From Ga0077555 sp963746315 (GTDB lineage Bacteria; Pseudomonadota; Alphaproteobacteria; Rhizobiales; Hyphomicrobiaceae), in contig CAVVAR010000012.1 of the NCBI GenBank assembly GCA_963746315.1, forward strand, positions 1,612,001 through 1,676,000: DNA of 64,000 nucleotides, in the 5' to 3' direction. Shown here in pieces: positions 62,371-64,000 of this stretch. Both the position numbers and the translations under genes were made by a program. Below the pieces are notes generated by a model, which did no database searches, had not been told where the DNA came from, and was given only the letters and a program-made list of their open reading frames with translations. The stretch's first letter is position 1. Each line of letters opens with the position of its first letter.

Positions 62371-64000
62371 TCAGCCGACCACGCTGCGCCCTGTGATGCG
62401 CGTGAAATGGCGCCCGTCGATCGCCATGTCGATGAGGTTGTCGGCCGGTGAGCGGCCGGTGCGCCACTCCGACCGGGCCAGTTGGCGAGGGTCGTCGGCG
62501 TCTCGGTGCAGCATGCCGGGCGTCGCTGCCGCGATGCTGGTGAACCCAGCCGAAAGGCAATAGTCCTTTTGCGCGTCGGTGATATGGCGGGGCATGCCGT
62601 AAGGCCAGGAGAAGTGGCGCACCTCGCGGCCGATGATGTCCTCGAGGGTCACACGCGAGGCCCGGATCTCGCGATCCCAGGCTGCCTCCGGCAAGCTCGA
62701 CAGCATGTAGTGCGAGTGGGAATGACAGCCGATCTCATGGCCTGCGTCGGCCAGGTCGCGCAACTCGGCGCGCGAGAGCGTCGCATCCCCGCTTTGGATT
62801 CCGATGCGCCCGAAATAGGCCGCGATCTCGCTCGGCGCGCACGTATCCCGGAACGGTAACGAGTTGACGTAGAAAGTCGCCTTGACGTCGAGCTCGTCGA
62901 GCAGGCCGAGGGCTTCGTGCCAGCTCGCATAGCAGTCGTCGAAAGACAGGCTACAGACCTTCTCACCACGCGGGGCGGCCAGATAATCGCCCACCGGCAG
63001 AATGCGGTAGCCGAGGCTGCGGACCGTCGCGACACACTCGGCGAGGCTATGCCGCTCGCTGGCGCCAAGGCCGTGGAAATAGACGCCGATCCGGTCTGGC
63101 AGCGGGCGCCGGGCGAAGCGCGCATGGGCGGTGCGAACGAGCGAGGTGAACGGCGCCTTAAGCTGCGAAGGCATGGCGCTGCGAACTCGTTGCGGCTCGA
63201 TGCTCGCAGCGCCGCGCAATTCGACGGCGCTGGGCGATTTCCAGTCATGGAAGATTCTGTCGAGCCCAGCGTCGAACCGGGCCTCGGTGTAAGCGGCAAG
63301 GAACCGCGCCCTGGCGAGCCGGCGATCGGCGGCGAGACGCGTCCCATCACGGTAGGGTGCAATGCGCCGAACGAGCTCCGCCGTGAGATCGTCTCCCGTC
63401 AGCCCAGCCGGAACGACATTCTGCTCGAGGTCGGCGCCGACGATCTCGGCGGCACCGCCGGTATCGACCACGATCGGAACGACCCCGTGCGACAGAGCCT
63501 CGATCACCACCAACGGTGCGTGATCGTGCTTGCTGGGATAGAGGAAGATGTCGAGGTTGCGCAAAAGCTCGTCCTTGGCCGCACCGTGGACCGCGCCGAC
63601 CGCTCGGACGTAACCGTCGAGGCCCTGCTCCGAAAGGCGGGCGCGGAGGCCCTCGACCGAGAGATAAGGCGTCGATCCGCCCGCGATGGTCGCTTCGAAC
63701 GGCCAGCCCGCCGCGACCAGACGCTGCAGCGCCGGCAGCAGGTCCAGCACGCCCTTGCGCGGATCGAGGTTGCCGAGAAAGCCGATCCGCAGCGGTTGCG
63801 CCTCCACAGCGTCGACGGCCTTGTCCAACGCCGGCGAGCCCGGATCGGGAGCGGCATTGGGCAGGCGAAGCACGCGCGCAAAAAGACCCGAGCTCGCGGC
63901 GTCGGCCTTCGCCCGTCCCGTGATCGCGATCAACTCGGTGCCGCGCAGCAATGCGCGCATCAGCCGGGCCTTGAAGCCGCGACCTCCGATCGCCTCGGAA
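62371..64000 (-). CDS. Glycosyltransferase-polysaccharide deacetylase fusion (5' end beyond window)
   Basis: At least 543 residues, frame open to the window edge, so the true start lies outside. The visible N-terminal part is the C-terminal lobe of a GT-B (family 4-like) glycosyltransferase: LRIGFLGNLDPRKGVLDLLP, DIFLYPSKHDHAPLVVIEALSHG. From about residue 290 of the visible part a NodB-type deacetylase follows: VCSLSFDDCYASWHEAL with the metal Asp, CHSHSHYMLSSLP with the two His, and FSWPYGMPRHITDAQK. Together they could build and trim an N-acetylated polysaccharide. No neighbours are visible past the edge. Confidence 0.88.
   Translation of the reverse strand, partial: SEAIGGRGFKARLMRALLRGTELIAITGRAKADAASSGLFARVLRLPNAAPDPGSPALDKAVDAVEAQPLRIGFLGNLDPRKGVLDLLPALQRLVAAGWPFEATIAGGSTPYLSVEGLRARLSEQGLDGYVRAVGAVHGAAKDELLRNLDIFLYPSKHDHAPLVVIEALSHGVVPIVVDTGGAAEIVGADLEQNVVPAGLTGDDLTAELVRRIAPYRDGTRLAADRRLARARFLAAYTEARFDAGLDRIFHDWKSPSAVELRGAASIEPQRVRSAMPSQLKAPFTSLVRTAHARFARRPLPDRIGVYFHGLGASERHSLAECVATVRSLGYRILPVGDYLAAPRGEKVCSLSFDDCYASWHEALGLLDELDVKATFYVNSLPFRDTCAPSEIAAYFGRIGIQSGDATLSRAELRDLADAGHEIGCHSHSHYMLSSLPEAAWDREIRASRVTLEDIIGREVRHFSWPYGMPRHITDAQKDYCLSAGFTSIAAATPGMLHRDADDPRQLARSEWRTGRSPADNLIDMAIDGRHFTRITGRSVVG

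Overview
This is a 64-kb stretch of a high-GC bacterial chromosome. Gene content points to an alphaproteobacterium, probably of the order Hyphomicrobiales. It carries an HWE/HisKA_2-type sensor kinase, a PleC/DivJ/PdhS-like kinase, DUF1289, DUF2076 and DUF3750 proteins, two TIGR02281-type aspartic proteases, and a MarR / OmpR-type regulator / sensor kinase / DUF985 operon divergent from ilvE. The placement is inferred from families, not from a phylogenetic marker. I found no CRISPR array, prophage, transposase or rRNA. There is one tRNA, tRNA-Val(TAC).

Layout. 0-4 kb: the 3' end of pyrG, then a gene-poor stretch with degenerate REP-like palindromes and two genes of lower GC (an ankyrin-like protein and a DUF4304 protein). 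4-12 kb: cytochrome c, a short-chain dehydrogenase, a double ferredoxin-fold protein, an HWE kinase, DUF3750, an MFS carrier, a PhyH dioxygenase and a FadL porin. 12.8-16.7 kb, minus strand: thiD, a ccdA-like gene, gph and pgk. 17-25 kb: a secreted protein, lutB-lutC, tRNA-Val, uracil-DNA glycosylase, an MBL hydrolase, GST and a PleC-like kinase. 25.6-31 kb: DUF1289, two retropepsin-like proteases, phosphomannomutase/phosphoglucomutase and an NYN-domain protein. 31-39.6 kb: PAS protein, DUF985 cupin, two-component pair, MarR, ilvE, a HisD/HpsN-like dehydrogenase, a TonB-type protein and an alpha/beta-hydrolase. 39.9-48.2 kb: a complete dipeptide-type ABC importer with two paralogous binding proteins, then a RimK-like ligase. 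48-55 kb: a methyltransferase, a FadJ-like beta-oxidation enzyme, a D-threonine-aldolase-like enzyme and DUF2076. 55-64 kb: cupin, NTF2-like, GNAT, TauD, a selenoprotein, a 2OG-Fe oxygenase, photolyase, L,D-transpeptidase and a glycosyltransferase-deacetylase fusion.

The most notable feature is at 57940-59157. Two open frames in the same phase are separated by a single TGA. Read through as selenocysteine, they give one 405-residue protein of the glycine/sarcosine/betaine/D-proline reductase selenoprotein B (GrdB-like) family with a UPFC redox motif. A hairpin at the right distance matches the bacterial SECIS consensus. Standard gene calling would break it into two false genes.

A second pattern is that four otherwise well-conserved genes (ccdA-like, gph, lutB, pleC-like kinase), all between 14.6 and 25.2 kb, are each disrupted by exactly one surplus base. 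Removing that base restores the family sequence in every case, so assembly error must be excluded before calling them pseudogenes.
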